This document shows positions 39,765 to 48,118 of a stretch of DNA of 64,000 nt, piece after piece. Source of the stretch: Acinetobacter portensis. GTDB lineage: Bacteria; Pseudomonadota; Gammaproteobacteria; Pseudomonadales; Moraxellaceae. The DNA lies in contig NZ_LWRV01000047.1 in the NCBI RefSeq assembly GCF_009372215.1, positions 29,940 to 93,939 of the forward strand, written 5' to 3'. Within the stretch, counting starts at the first letter, position 1. The number at the start of each line of letters is the position of its first letter. The notes beneath the pieces were generated by a model, which was not told the DNA's origin, did no database searches, and saw only the letters and a list, made by a program, of their open reading frames with translations. The position numbers and the translations under genes were made by a program.

Positions 39765-41180
39765 ATGCACTCATCTCCGAATGATGCTTCGCATCAGGGC
39801 AATTCTGCGCCTTTAAAACGCGCTATGAGTACTCGACATTTAGTCATGATTTCGCTTGGTGGCGCAATCGGGACTGGTCTATTTTTAGGGTCGGGTGAAG
39901 TCATTGCACAAACGGGGCCAGTAGGTGCCATCATCTCTTATTTCTTAGGCGGCGTTATCGCATATATGGTAATGCTATGCTTAGGAGAACTTGCCGTACA
40001 CATGCCTGAATCTGGTTCTTTCGGTGCCTATGCGAAACGCTATATTGGTCCGGGAACAGGCTATACCATTACATGGTTATATTGGCTTACTTGGTCAGTT
40101 ACGCTTGGAACTGAATTTACCGCTGCTGCATTATTAATGCAGGAATGGCTACCAGACAGCTCAATGTGGATGTGGACGCTTATTTTCGGTGCTTTCGTGT
40201 TTACCTTAAACATGATTTCAACCAAATGGTTTGCCGAATCTGAATTTTGGCTTGCCTTAATTAAAGTAATTACTGTTGTTGCGTTTATTCTTTTAGGTTT
40301 ACTCGCAATATTTGGTGTACTTGGTTATCGCGGTTTCGAATCTGCACCATTATTTACGAACTTAACTGCTCAAGGTTGGTTCCCAGAGGGATTATTCCCT
40401 ATTTTCACAACCATGTTGATTGTGAACTTTGCCTTTTCAGGTACAGAGCTTATTGGTGTAGCAGCAGGTGAAACTCAAGATCCTGCCAAGAATGTACCCA
40501 AAGCAATTAATACCGCTATTTTCCGCTTACTCATTTTCTTTGTAGGCACCATTATTGTTGTGACTTCACTTTTACCTCATCAAGAAGCAGGTCTTGCTGC
40601 TGAAGGTGTAAGTAGCAGTCCATTCGTAACAGTATTCCAGCACATTGGTATCCCATACGCTGAAGATATTATTCGCTTCGTGATTATCACTGCATTATTG
40701 TCTGCTGCAAACTCAGGGCTATTTGCTGCATCTCGTATGATGTGGTCGCTTTCATATAAGAAACAACTACCTGCTATATTCTCAAGAGTGAATAAACGCG
40801 GTATTCCATATGTCGCTGTTATTGTAACGATGATTGGTGGTTTACCTGGTTTGCTTTCTGAGCAATTTGCACCAGAAACAATTTTCACCAATTTACTTGG
40901 TATTGCCGCATTTACCATGGTTGTGGTTTGGATGAGTATTTGCTTAAGTCAATTCAATTTCCGACGCCAATGGTATAAGTCAGGTCGTACAAAAGAAGAG
41001 TTAGGCTTTGCAGCTCCACTTTTCCCAATTGTGCCAATCCTAGGCTTCTTATTCTGCTTCATTACCTGTGTAAGCATGGTCTTTGATCCATCATTGCAAA
41101 TTAGCTTCTTTGGCTGTTTAGCATTTATTGGTCTTTGTTATGCAAGCTATTATGGGCTTTACCATAATAAATCTGAATAA
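39765..41180 (+). CDS. APC-family amino acid permease, copy 2
   Basis: A 471-aa paralog of the permease at 37937, colinear over the whole length and sharing long motifs (LGGAIGTGLFLGSGEVIAQ, GSFGAYAKRYIGPGTGYT, NFAFSGTELIGVAAGETQDP). Differences concentrate in the N-terminal tail, the GLAAEGVSSSPF loop and the C-terminal third, so the duplication is not recent. Twelve helices. The substrate may have diverged between copies. It lies between tRNA-Glu copy 1 and the tRNA-Glu triplet and has its own terminator. Confidence 0.92.
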   Translation: MHSSPNDASHQGNSAPLKRAMSTRHLVMISLGGAIGTGLFLGSGEVIAQTGPVGAIISYFLGGVIAYMVMLCLGELAVHMPESGSFGAYAKRYIGPGTGYTITWLYWLTWSVTLGTEFTAAALLMQEWLPDSSMWMWTLIFGAFVFTLNMISTKWFAESEFWLALIKVITVVAFILLGLLAIFGVLGYRGFESAPLFTNLTAQGWFPEGLFPIFTTMLIVNFAFSGTELIGVAAGETQDPAKNVPKAINTAIFRLLIFFVGTIIVVTSLLPHQEAGLAAEGVSSSPFVTVFQHIGIPYAEDIIRFVIITALLSAANSGLFAASRMMWSLSYKKQLPAIFSRVNKRGIPYVAVIVTMIGGLPGLLSEQFAPETIFTNLLGIAAFTMVVVWMSICLSQFNFRRQWYKSGRTKEELGFAAPLFPIVPILGFLFCFITCVSMVFDPSLQISFFGCLAFIGLCYASYYGLYHNKSE

Positions 41181-41191
41181 GATGTAAATTT

Positions 41192-41222
41192 AAAAAAGAG
41201 TAACTTCGGTTACTCTTTTTTT
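41192..41222 (+). terminator. Terminator of permease copy 2
   Basis: GAGTAAC (41198-41204), loop TTCG, GTTACTC (41209-41215), with A and T runs. Confidence 0.93.
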
Positions 41223-41382
41223 TTGCTTAAATTTTAATGGCAATCTATTTTCATATTGGCAACTTAATCTATAAATATGAATAAAATTGATTCATTTACC
41301 ATCATTATTTCAATAAATTCGCCAATTGTGTTGATAAATCATCCATTCAAATCAATATCGTTATTTTTTTGCAGAAAAGCGT

Positions 41383-41411
41383 TTGACACCCTAGCCTTTT
41401 CAACCTAATAT
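41383..41411 (+). promoter_or_regulatory. Promoter of the tRNA-Glu triplet
   Basis: TTGACA (41383-41388), 17-bp spacer, TAATAT (41406-41411). The bases after the -10 (ACGCCC) are GC-rich, the discriminator type of stringently controlled stable RNA promoters. Confidence 0.85.
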
Positions 41412-41428
41412 ACGCCCACCTCTGAAAC

Positions 41429-41504
41429 GTCCCTATCGTCTAGAGGCCTAGGACATCGCCCTTTCACGGCGGTAACCGGGGTTCGAATCCCCGTAGGGAC
41501 GCCA
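41429..41504 (+). tRNA. tRNA-Glu (anticodon TTC), copy 2
   Basis: 76 nt with encoded CCA, identical to copy 1. First of a three-gene array; 25 bp before copy 3. Confidence 0.98.
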
Positions 41505-41529
41505 ATTTCAGAAGTAATGTTTGTATTAA

Positions 41530-41605
41530 GTCCCTATCGTCTAGAGGCCTAGGACATCGCCCTTTCACGGCGGTAACCGGGGTTCGAATCCCCGTAGGGA
41601 CGCCA
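41530..41605 (+). tRNA. tRNA-Glu (anticodon TTC), copy 3
   Basis: 76 nt with encoded CCA, identical to the other copies. No promoter in the 25-bp spacer, so it is co-transcribed with copy 2. Confidence 0.98.
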
Positions 41606-41653
41606 CAAACTTTCAATTGAAAGAACATGGTTTTACAAATAATTACTTCAGCT

Positions 41654-41729
41654 GTCCCTATCGTCTAGAGGCCTAGGACATCGCCCTTTCACGGCGGTAA
41701 CCGGGGTTCGAATCCCCGTAGGGACGCCA
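41654..41729 (+). tRNA. tRNA-Glu (anticodon TTC), copy 4
   Basis: 76 nt with encoded CCA, identical to the other copies. Last of the array, 35 bp before the terminator hairpin. Confidence 0.98.
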
Positions 41730-41763
41730 TATTCGAGATGTTAAATTTATTTAATTATCTCAC

Positions 41764-41797
41764 AAAAAAGCCCAAGCATAATGACTTGGGCTTTTTT
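41764..41797 (+). terminator. Terminator of the tRNA-Glu array
   Basis: GCCCAAG (41770-41776), 8-nt loop, CTTGGGC (41785-41791), A run before and six T after. Confidence 0.93.
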
Positions 41798-41877
41798 GTA
41801 TTTGTATGTTGAATACATTTTGATTTATAACAAATAAGCTGTTCTAGATAATAAAATTAAACCGAGATAATTAAACC

Positions 41878-42579
41878 ATGCAAATTAAACTATTTCACTT
41901 ACCCAATTCTAGATCGCAACGTATTATCTAGCTATTAGAAGAACTACAATTAGAATATGAAGTTATTCAATGCTCAATGCAAAACAATGATTCAGGACTT
42001 AAACAACTCAAAGCACTAGATTCATCTGCAAAATTTCCGACAATTCAAATCACCCAGAATAATGAATTTTTCATATTGAGTGAAACAGCAGCAATTATGG
42101 AATATATGATTTTCTCAACAAAGAAACTTGATTCTTCAAAGTATTTCAATGAAGAATATAAAAACTTCTGCTATTGGAAAAACTTTTCTGAAGCAACATT
42201 TCTTCCAGATCTAATCTTAAAACAAGTTTTTCATCAACTTATTATTCAATCCCCTTTCCCTCTTCATATTTTCCCCAAAGTCATAAAATATGCTTTTGAT
42301 AAAGCCTATTTAAACCCATTGCTTGAACAACACATACAAAAAATTGACACACATTTAGCTCAATATGAATACTTCGCAGGAAACTCTTTTAGCATTGCTG
42401 ATCTTTTATTATGGTTTCCGATTTCCGCATATTTGTCTGCTCAACAAAGCGATCTTAAATTCTCTCATATTTGTTCTTATCTTGAAAAAATCAAAAATCG
42501 CGATTCATTTAAAATAGCCTTAAAAAAAGGACAGTGGTCTCCATCTATTTTTCAAGAGTATTGGAAAGCATCTTGGTAA
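41878..42579 (+). pseudogene. Glutathione S-transferase gene with an internal amber codon
   Basis: ATG 41878 opens MQIKLFHLPNSRSQRII and then TAG at 41929 (codon 18); the same frame continues LLEELQLEYEVIQCSMQ to TAA 42577-42579 (233 sense positions counting the stop). The GST N-terminal thioredoxin-like fold is clear: LPNSRSQRII(W)LLEEL, FPTIQI and the glutathione-binding LSETAAIMEYM. The C-terminal helical domain has YFAGNSFSIADLLLWFP. In relatives the TAG position is usually Trp (TGG), so a single G-to-A change explains it. Translation might restart at ATG 41977 but would lose the catalytic part. The stop is 1 bp from that of convergent yejF. Confidence 0.85.
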
Positions 42580-42580
42580 T

Positions 42581-44167
42581 CTAATATTGGCTAGCTGCAA
42601 TTAATTCACGTGTATAGTCAGTTTTTGGATGCTTGAAAAGCGCTTCTGTTTCCTGAAATTCCATGACGTGCGCATGATGTAAAACCAAGACTTTTTGGCA
42701 TAGCGCTCTCACAACGTGCAAGTCATGGCTAATAAACAAATAACTCACACCATCTTCTCGCTGTAAACGACGTAATAACGCCACAATTGAGCGTTGAGTC
42801 GTTCTATCTAAGGCTGATGTGGGCTCATCTAAAATAATGAGTTTAGGCTTTAAGACCAAAGCACGAGCCAAAGCAATACGCTGACGCTGCCCGCCTGACA
42901 ATTCATGCGGATATCTTGTTTTAAATGATGTCGGTAAATCTACCTTTTGCAAAGCATCATCAACTAAATTTAAAATTTGGGTCTTTGGAAGATTTTTAAG
43001 ACTCAAACCTTCTGCAATAGTTTGTTCCACAGTTAACCGTGGATTTAGACTACTAAAAGGATCTTGGAATACAATTTGAAATTCACAGCGTAAAGGTCGA
43101 AGAATTTTTTCAGAAAGCTGATTTAAATCTTGTCCTAATAACGCAATTTTTCCATGACTTTCAATTAAACGTGCAACCGCCAAAGCAAGTGAACTTTTAC
43201 CTGAACCACTCTCACCGACAATACCAATTGATTCCCCATGTTGAAGCGCTAAATGCAAAGGTTCAACAGCAGTCACATAATCTTTCACACGATTCAACAA
43301 TCCACGTTTAATTGGAAACCGAACGGATAAATCTTCGAGTGTTAATAATGGCGTAGATGTTTGTATTTTGAGAGCATTGCCAAAATCGTGATTCAGTAAA
43401 TTCTTCGTATACGCTTGCTGTGGACAATTAAAGATTTGATCTACACTACTCTGTTCTTCGACTTTACCCTTATTCATCACAATTACTTGATCTGAATATT
43501 TACGCACTAAATTTAAATCATGGCTAATTAAAATCATCGCCATATTTCTTTTTCGTTGCAATGATTTGAGTAGATTTAAAATTTGTGCCTGCAAAGTAAC
43601 GTCCAATGCTGTTGTGGGCTCATCTGCAATTAAAATAGTTGGATCTAAAGCCAATGCCATAGCAATCATTACACGCTGTCTCTGACCGCCTGACAGCTCG
43701 TGTGGATAGCGTTTTAGCTTTTCCTCGGGTTCAGGTATACCCACATCATTTAACAACGCTATAACACGCTCTTTGACTTGTTCTTTACTTAACCCTTGTA
43801 AGATAAGTGTTTCACCAATGATTTTTTCAACACGATGAAGTGGATTCAATGCCGTCATGGGTTCTTGAAAAATCATGGCAATTTTATGACCACGAATCTG
43901 CCTTTTTTCTGCTTCAGATAAAGATAGTAATTCTTGATCTTCAAATTGAACGTTACCTTGCACCGCTAAACTTTTTGGCAATAAACCTAAAATAGCCAAA
44001 CTGCTGATCGATTTACCCGAACCACTTTCTCCCACAATAGCGACTGTTTCGCCTGCACGGAGCTGAAAGCTTAAATCTTCAACCAAGTTTTGATCATGAT
44101 GTTGAATATTTAAATGTGCAATATCCAACACGATTGGAAGATTATTGACGTCTTGGATCGAATGCAT
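42581..44167 (-). CDS. yejF: Peptide ABC transporter ATPase with two ABC modules (YejF)
   Basis: A 528-aa duplicated ATP-binding protein. Each half has Walker A (VGESGSGKS), signature LSGGQRQR and Walker B (LIADEPTTALD; LIILDEPTSALD). It energises the YejABEF importer for oligopeptides, known in E. coli to take up microcin C. I choose ATG 44167 (MHSIQDVNN), which has GGGGAGG nine bases upstream; the frame is open to 44209 but that part overlaps yejE. It overlaps the yejE end by 26 bp. Confidence 0.94.
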   Translation of the reverse strand: MHSIQDVNNLPIVLDIAHLNIQHHDQNLVEDLSFQLRAGETVAIVGESGSGKSISSLAILGLLPKSLAVQGNVQFEDQELLSLSEAEKRQIRGHKIAMIFQEPMTALNPLHRVEKIIGETLILQGLSKEQVKERVIALLNDVGIPEPEEKLKRYPHELSGGQRQRVMIAMALALDPTILIADEPTTALDVTLQAQILNLLKSLQRKRNMAMILISHDLNLVRKYSDQVIVMNKGKVEEQSSVDQIFNCPQQAYTKNLLNHDFGNALKIQTSTPLLTLEDLSVRFPIKRGLLNRVKDYVTAVEPLHLALQHGESIGIVGESGSGKSSLALAVARLIESHGKIALLGQDLNQLSEKILRPLRCEFQIVFQDPFSSLNPRLTVEQTIAEGLSLKNLPKTQILNLVDDALQKVDLPTSFKTRYPHELSGGQRQRIALARALVLKPKLIILDEPTSALDRTTQRSIVALLRRLQREDGVSYLFISHDLHVVRALCQKVLVLHHAHVMEFQETEALFKHPKTDYTRELIAASQY

Positions 44168-45155
44168 CACGCGTCGCCTCCCCAATATAAATGAGTAAAG
44201 ATAAAACAATAGCTAGGGTAAAAAAGCCTGAAAGTGCAAGCCAAGGTGCGCTTAAATTATTCTTTGCTTGTAATAATAATTCACCCAAAGATGCAGACCC
44301 TGGAGGCAAGCCATATCCTAGGAAATCTAACGCGGTTAATGCTGTAATATTTGCTGTAAGCATCAATGGAAGTTGCGACAAAGTTGAACTCATCGCATTG
44401 GGTAAAATATGGCGAAATATAATGATTCTATCTTTTACACCTAAGCTTCTTGCCGCTCGAACATAATCAAAACTTCTTGCTCTTAAAAATTCTGCACGAA
44501 CCAATCCCACCAATGTCGGCCAACCAAAGATCAACATAATGATAAACAACCAATAAATACTTGGCGTAAACATGCTGACTAAAATCATCACCATAAAAAG
44601 CATAGGCAAACCGCCCCACACTTCTAAAATGCGCTGACCAATCAGATCTATCCATCCCCCATAATAGCCTTGAATTGCACCCACAATAATACCAATACAT
44701 GCAGAAGCCAACGTCAAAGCAAAGCCAAACAAGAGTGACAATCGAAGACCATATAAAATACGTGCAAGGACATCTCGACCTTGATCATCTGTTCCTAACC
44801 AATTTTGAGATGTTGGCGCAGATGGTACAGGAACGGCTAAATCTAAATTTGGCGATTGATACGAAAATTCGATTAAGGGCCAAATCGCCCAACCTTTTTC
44901 TTTAATTAACTGAAGAACCACAGGGTCTTTATATTCTGCTTCGGTTTCAAAAACACCACCGAAAGTCGTTTCAGGATAGCGTTTTAATACAGGTACATAA
45001 TATGAATCATCGTATTTCACCAACAGCGGTTTATCGTTGGCGATGAATTCTGCACACAATGAACAAATAAATATGACAATAAAAATAATGAAACAAGCGA
45101 AACCAAGTTTATTCGCTTTAAATTTTTCTATTCGAGCCTGCATGATCGGTGACAT
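44142..45155 (-). CDS. yejE: Peptide ABC transporter permease YejE
   Basis: A 337-aa inner membrane permease of the DppC/OppC type. It has an N-terminal helix, a ~90-residue periplasmic segment (typical of YejE, DDSYYVPVLKRYPETTFGGV), and a C-terminal permease core with the EAA-like loop RSLGVKDRIIIFRHILPNA. The motif NWLGTDDQGRDVLARILYG is typical of this family. Its ATG overlaps the yejB stop by one base (TAATG), indicating coupling. Confidence 0.94.
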   Translation of the reverse strand: MSPIMQARIEKFKANKLGFACFIIFIVIFICSLCAEFIANDKPLLVKYDDSYYVPVLKRYPETTFGGVFETEAEYKDPVVLQLIKEKGWAIWPLIEFSYQSPNLDLAVPVPSAPTSQNWLGTDDQGRDVLARILYGLRLSLLFGFALTLASACIGIIVGAIQGYYGGWIDLIGQRILEVWGGLPMLFMVMILVSMFTPSIYWLFIIMLIFGWPTLVGLVRAEFLRARSFDYVRAARSLGVKDRIIIFRHILPNAMSSTLSQLPLMLTANITALTALDFLGYGLPPGSASLGELLLQAKNNLSAPWLALSGFFTLAIVLSLLIYIGEATRDAFDPRRQ

Positions 45156-46231
45156 TATTTTGCACCTCTCGAATCGAAATTAATTCGTGGATCAATCACT
45201 TGATAAAGCACATCGCTCAATAACCGAAGCAACAAACCTAACAGCGTAAATAAAAATAATGTGCCAAAAATAACAGGATAATCTCGTTGAACAATGGCTT
45301 CAAAACCAAGCAAACCTAAACCATCTAAATTAAAAATAATTTCAATAAATAGGTTTCCAACAAAGAAGATGCCAATAAGTGCCTCAGGTAAACCTGCAAT
45401 CACGATCAGCATTGCATTACGAAATACATGTCCATACAACACACGGCTTTCACTCAAACCTTTTGCACGAGCAGCAAGTACATATTGCTTGCTTAATTCT
45501 TCCATAAAGGAATATTTGGTTAAATAAGTCAGTCCTGCAAATCCACCAATCACCATTGCCAATAAAGGCAAAGTCATGTGCCAAAAATAATCTTTAATTT
45601 GCGCCCAAAAACTTAATTGTTGGAAGTTTTCAGATACTAAACCTTGCAATGGAAACCACTGTAAATACGTTCCGCCTGCAAAAAATACAATCAATAAAAG
45701 TGCAAAAACAAAAGCAGGAATGGCATATCCAATGGCTAACAACATTGATGTTGCTTTATCAAAAGCCATGCCATGTTGTTTGGCCTTCTTAATCCCTAAT
45801 GGAATTGAAGTGAAGTAAATGAGCAAAGTGCTCCAAAGTCCTAAAGACAATGAAACCGGAAGCTTTTCCCACAGAAGTTGGGTAACAGGTTTATCTTTAA
45901 AAAAACTTGTGCCAAAGTCGAAATGTAAATAGCTTTTCAACATCAGCCAAAAGCGTTCATAAGCAGGTTTATCGAAGCCATATTGCGCTTCAATTTTCTT
46001 CACCATTTCATCGCTTAAACCTTTGGCACCTTGGTATTTACTCGATTCATTTGCCGTTTCACCAACAGATGTAGTTTGTCCAATACCTTGAAAAGCCTCT
46101 GCCTTTTGTATGGCTTGTTCTACAGGCCCACCCGGTGCAATTTGAATGACCACAAAATTGATTAGTAAAATAAAAAATAATGTCGGAATAATCAGCAATA
46201 ATCGTTTAAAAATATAGGCGCCCATGTTCAA
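45155..46231 (-). CDS. yejB: Peptide ABC transporter permease YejB
   Basis: A 358-aa DppB/OppB-type permease. N-terminal YIFKRLLLIIPTLFFILLIN and VVIQIAPGGPVEQ are family signatures; a soluble insert with AKGLSDEMVKKIEAQYGFDK follows. The permease core includes AARAKGLSESRVLYGHVFRNA. It starts 18 bp after yejA and pairs with YejE. Confidence 0.94.
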   Translation of the reverse strand: MNMGAYIFKRLLLIIPTLFFILLINFVVIQIAPGGPVEQAIQKAEAFQGIGQTTSVGETANESSKYQGAKGLSDEMVKKIEAQYGFDKPAYERFWLMLKSYLHFDFGTSFFKDKPVTQLLWEKLPVSLSLGLWSTLLIYFTSIPLGIKKAKQHGMAFDKATSMLLAIGYAIPAFVFALLLIVFFAGGTYLQWFPLQGLVSENFQQLSFWAQIKDYFWHMTLPLLAMVIGGFAGLTYLTKYSFMEELSKQYVLAARAKGLSESRVLYGHVFRNAMLIVIAGLPEALIGIFFVGNLFIEIIFNLDGLGLLGFEAIVQRDYPVIFGTLFLFTLLGLLLRLLSDVLYQVIDPRINFDSRGAK

Positions 46232-46249
46232 TCCCCAAATGATGACATG

Positions 46250-48088
46250 TTATTGCTTACGCAAATATTGCGTCACTTTATTGGCTTTTACAGGATTACT
46301 CCACCAATAATCGACACCAACTGAAAGCCTTGGCTTCACTTTTGGTTGCTCGTACATATTCCAATATGCCAACCAATTTTCACCTTTTCCATAGGTCAAA
46401 ATTTGATAATAACCTGAACGCAATAAGCGATCTAAAACTTTGGTTCGAATGATAAGCTGTTCACGGTTGGGAGCATGAATCACAAGTTGAATTGCTTGAT
46501 CAATTGCAGGATTTTTAATACCCGCATAATTATAATTCCCTTGCTGATCTGCGGCTGCACTTCCCCAGAATTGTGCTTGCTCATTCCCTGGATTTAAAGA
46601 TTGAGGTAAAGCATTCGTCGTCATATCAAAATCTGCACGGCGCATGCGCTCAATATATTGTGGCACATCAATTTGTCGTACGTTTACATTAATACCTAAG
46701 CGTTTTAAATTACGTACATACGGCATAAGTGTACGTTGTAAACTGTCTTGAAAAATTAAAAATTCAAATTGAATAGGCTGACCATCTAAGCCCAATAATT
46801 TCCCATTTTTATACCGATAACCTGCTTTTAATAATAATTGTCTTGCTGTTAATAAATTTTGACGATTAAAACCACTCGCATCCGATACAGGTGATTTCAA
46901 AGGACCTAAAACACTTTGCTTTTGAATGGGGTGCAATTTTACTAATAGTGGATTTAAAATTTGCATTTCAGCTGCACTCGGCAAACCTTTCGCTTCTAAC
47001 TCACTATTTGAAAAATAACTTTGCAAACGCTGATATTGATTATAAAACAGTGCTTTATTCTGCCATTCAAAATCGTAAGCCAAACTTAAAGCCTGACGAA
47101 AACGAATATCATTAAATGGTTTTTTACGCGTATTAAAAACAAAACTTTGCGTTGTTGCAGGATTATGATGCTGAAACTTCTGCTGAACAATTAAACCCGA
47201 ATTCACAGCAGGAAACTTATAAGCTGTCACCCATTTACGTGCCATATATTCTTCATGATACGTATATTGACCCGATTTAAACCCTTCAAAAGCAACGTCT
47301 AAATTACGGTAATACACATATTTTATGCGATCAAAATTATATTTTCCTTTATTCAAAGGAATATCTTTTGCCCAATAATTTGGATTCCGTTTATAAGTAA
47401 TGCTCCGCCCTGCATCTATACGTTCAATGGTATATGGGCCTGAACCTAAAATGGGTTGCATGGTGACTTTAGTAAAATCACGCTTTTGCCAATCTTTTTT
47501 GGAATAAATAGGCAGGCTTGCCAAAATTAAAGGCATTTCAGAATTACTTTCAGACTTAAAGGTCATTTTCACTTGATGTTTAGACAAGACTTCTGTTTTT
47601 GCCAAATCTGCAATATACATCTGCAAACCCGGATTTGACTTGGTTTGATAAGCATCAAAGCTAAATTTTACATCTTCTGCTGTAAGCGCTGTTCCATCAC
47701 TAAAACGAGCCTTTGGATTGAGATGGTAAATCACAAACTTGGTTTTGACAGGATCAAAAGTGACTTTCTGAGCAATTAAGGGATACATCACCCCAGGTTC
47801 ATCGAGTGAGCTTTTCATTAAAGAATCGAAAATATAATCGATACCTTCAACAGCACTGCCTTTACCATTCATGGCATTCAAGTTATCAAACGTTTCTTTA
47901 CCCGACATGCTGAGATAACCACCTTTAGGCGCATGCGGATTGGCATACGGCATAGCAGGTAAATTTGCATATTTAGGGGTGTTATGAATGGCAATATAAG
48001 AAGTGGTCTGCAATGCAGACCACCCATATTGTGTTGAAAATAAAAGACTTGTGGTAAAACAAACGCGTTTTACCCATCGAACTGTCAT
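46250..48088 (-). CDS. yejA: Peptide-binding protein YejA (SBP family 5)
   Basis: A 612-aa periplasmic oligopeptide-binding protein with a signal peptide (cleavage near GWSA-LQT). Family 5 features include MPYANPHAPKGGYLSMSG near the N-terminus, ARFSDGTALTAEDVKFSFDAY and RRADFDMTTNALPQSLNPGN. Length matches E. coli YejA. It is the first gene of yejABEF. It binds peptides for import, possibly peptide antibiotics as well; substrate range is inference. Confidence 0.93.
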   Translation of the reverse strand: MTVRWVKRVCFTTSLLFSTQYGWSALQTTSYIAIHNTPKYANLPAMPYANPHAPKGGYLSMSGKETFDNLNAMNGKGSAVEGIDYIFDSLMKSSLDEPGVMYPLIAQKVTFDPVKTKFVIYHLNPKARFSDGTALTAEDVKFSFDAYQTKSNPGLQMYIADLAKTEVLSKHQVKMTFKSESNSEMPLILASLPIYSKKDWQKRDFTKVTMQPILGSGPYTIERIDAGRSITYKRNPNYWAKDIPLNKGKYNFDRIKYVYYRNLDVAFEGFKSGQYTYHEEYMARKWVTAYKFPAVNSGLIVQQKFQHHNPATTQSFVFNTRKKPFNDIRFRQALSLAYDFEWQNKALFYNQYQRLQSYFSNSELEAKGLPSAAEMQILNPLLVKLHPIQKQSVLGPLKSPVSDASGFNRQNLLTARQLLLKAGYRYKNGKLLGLDGQPIQFEFLIFQDSLQRTLMPYVRNLKRLGINVNVRQIDVPQYIERMRRADFDMTTNALPQSLNPGNEQAQFWGSAAADQQGNYNYAGIKNPAIDQAIQLVIHAPNREQLIIRTKVLDRLLRSGYYQILTYGKGENWLAYWNMYEQPKVKPRLSVGVDYWWSNPVKANKVTQYLRKQ

Positions 48089-48118
48089 AAAGACGTCATT
48101 CCTTTGTCAAATGCATCA

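Noticed and set aside
41429..41729. Regularly repeated ~76-bp sequence as a CRISPR-like array
   Set aside because: The repeats are three identical tRNA-Glu genes with irregular spacers.
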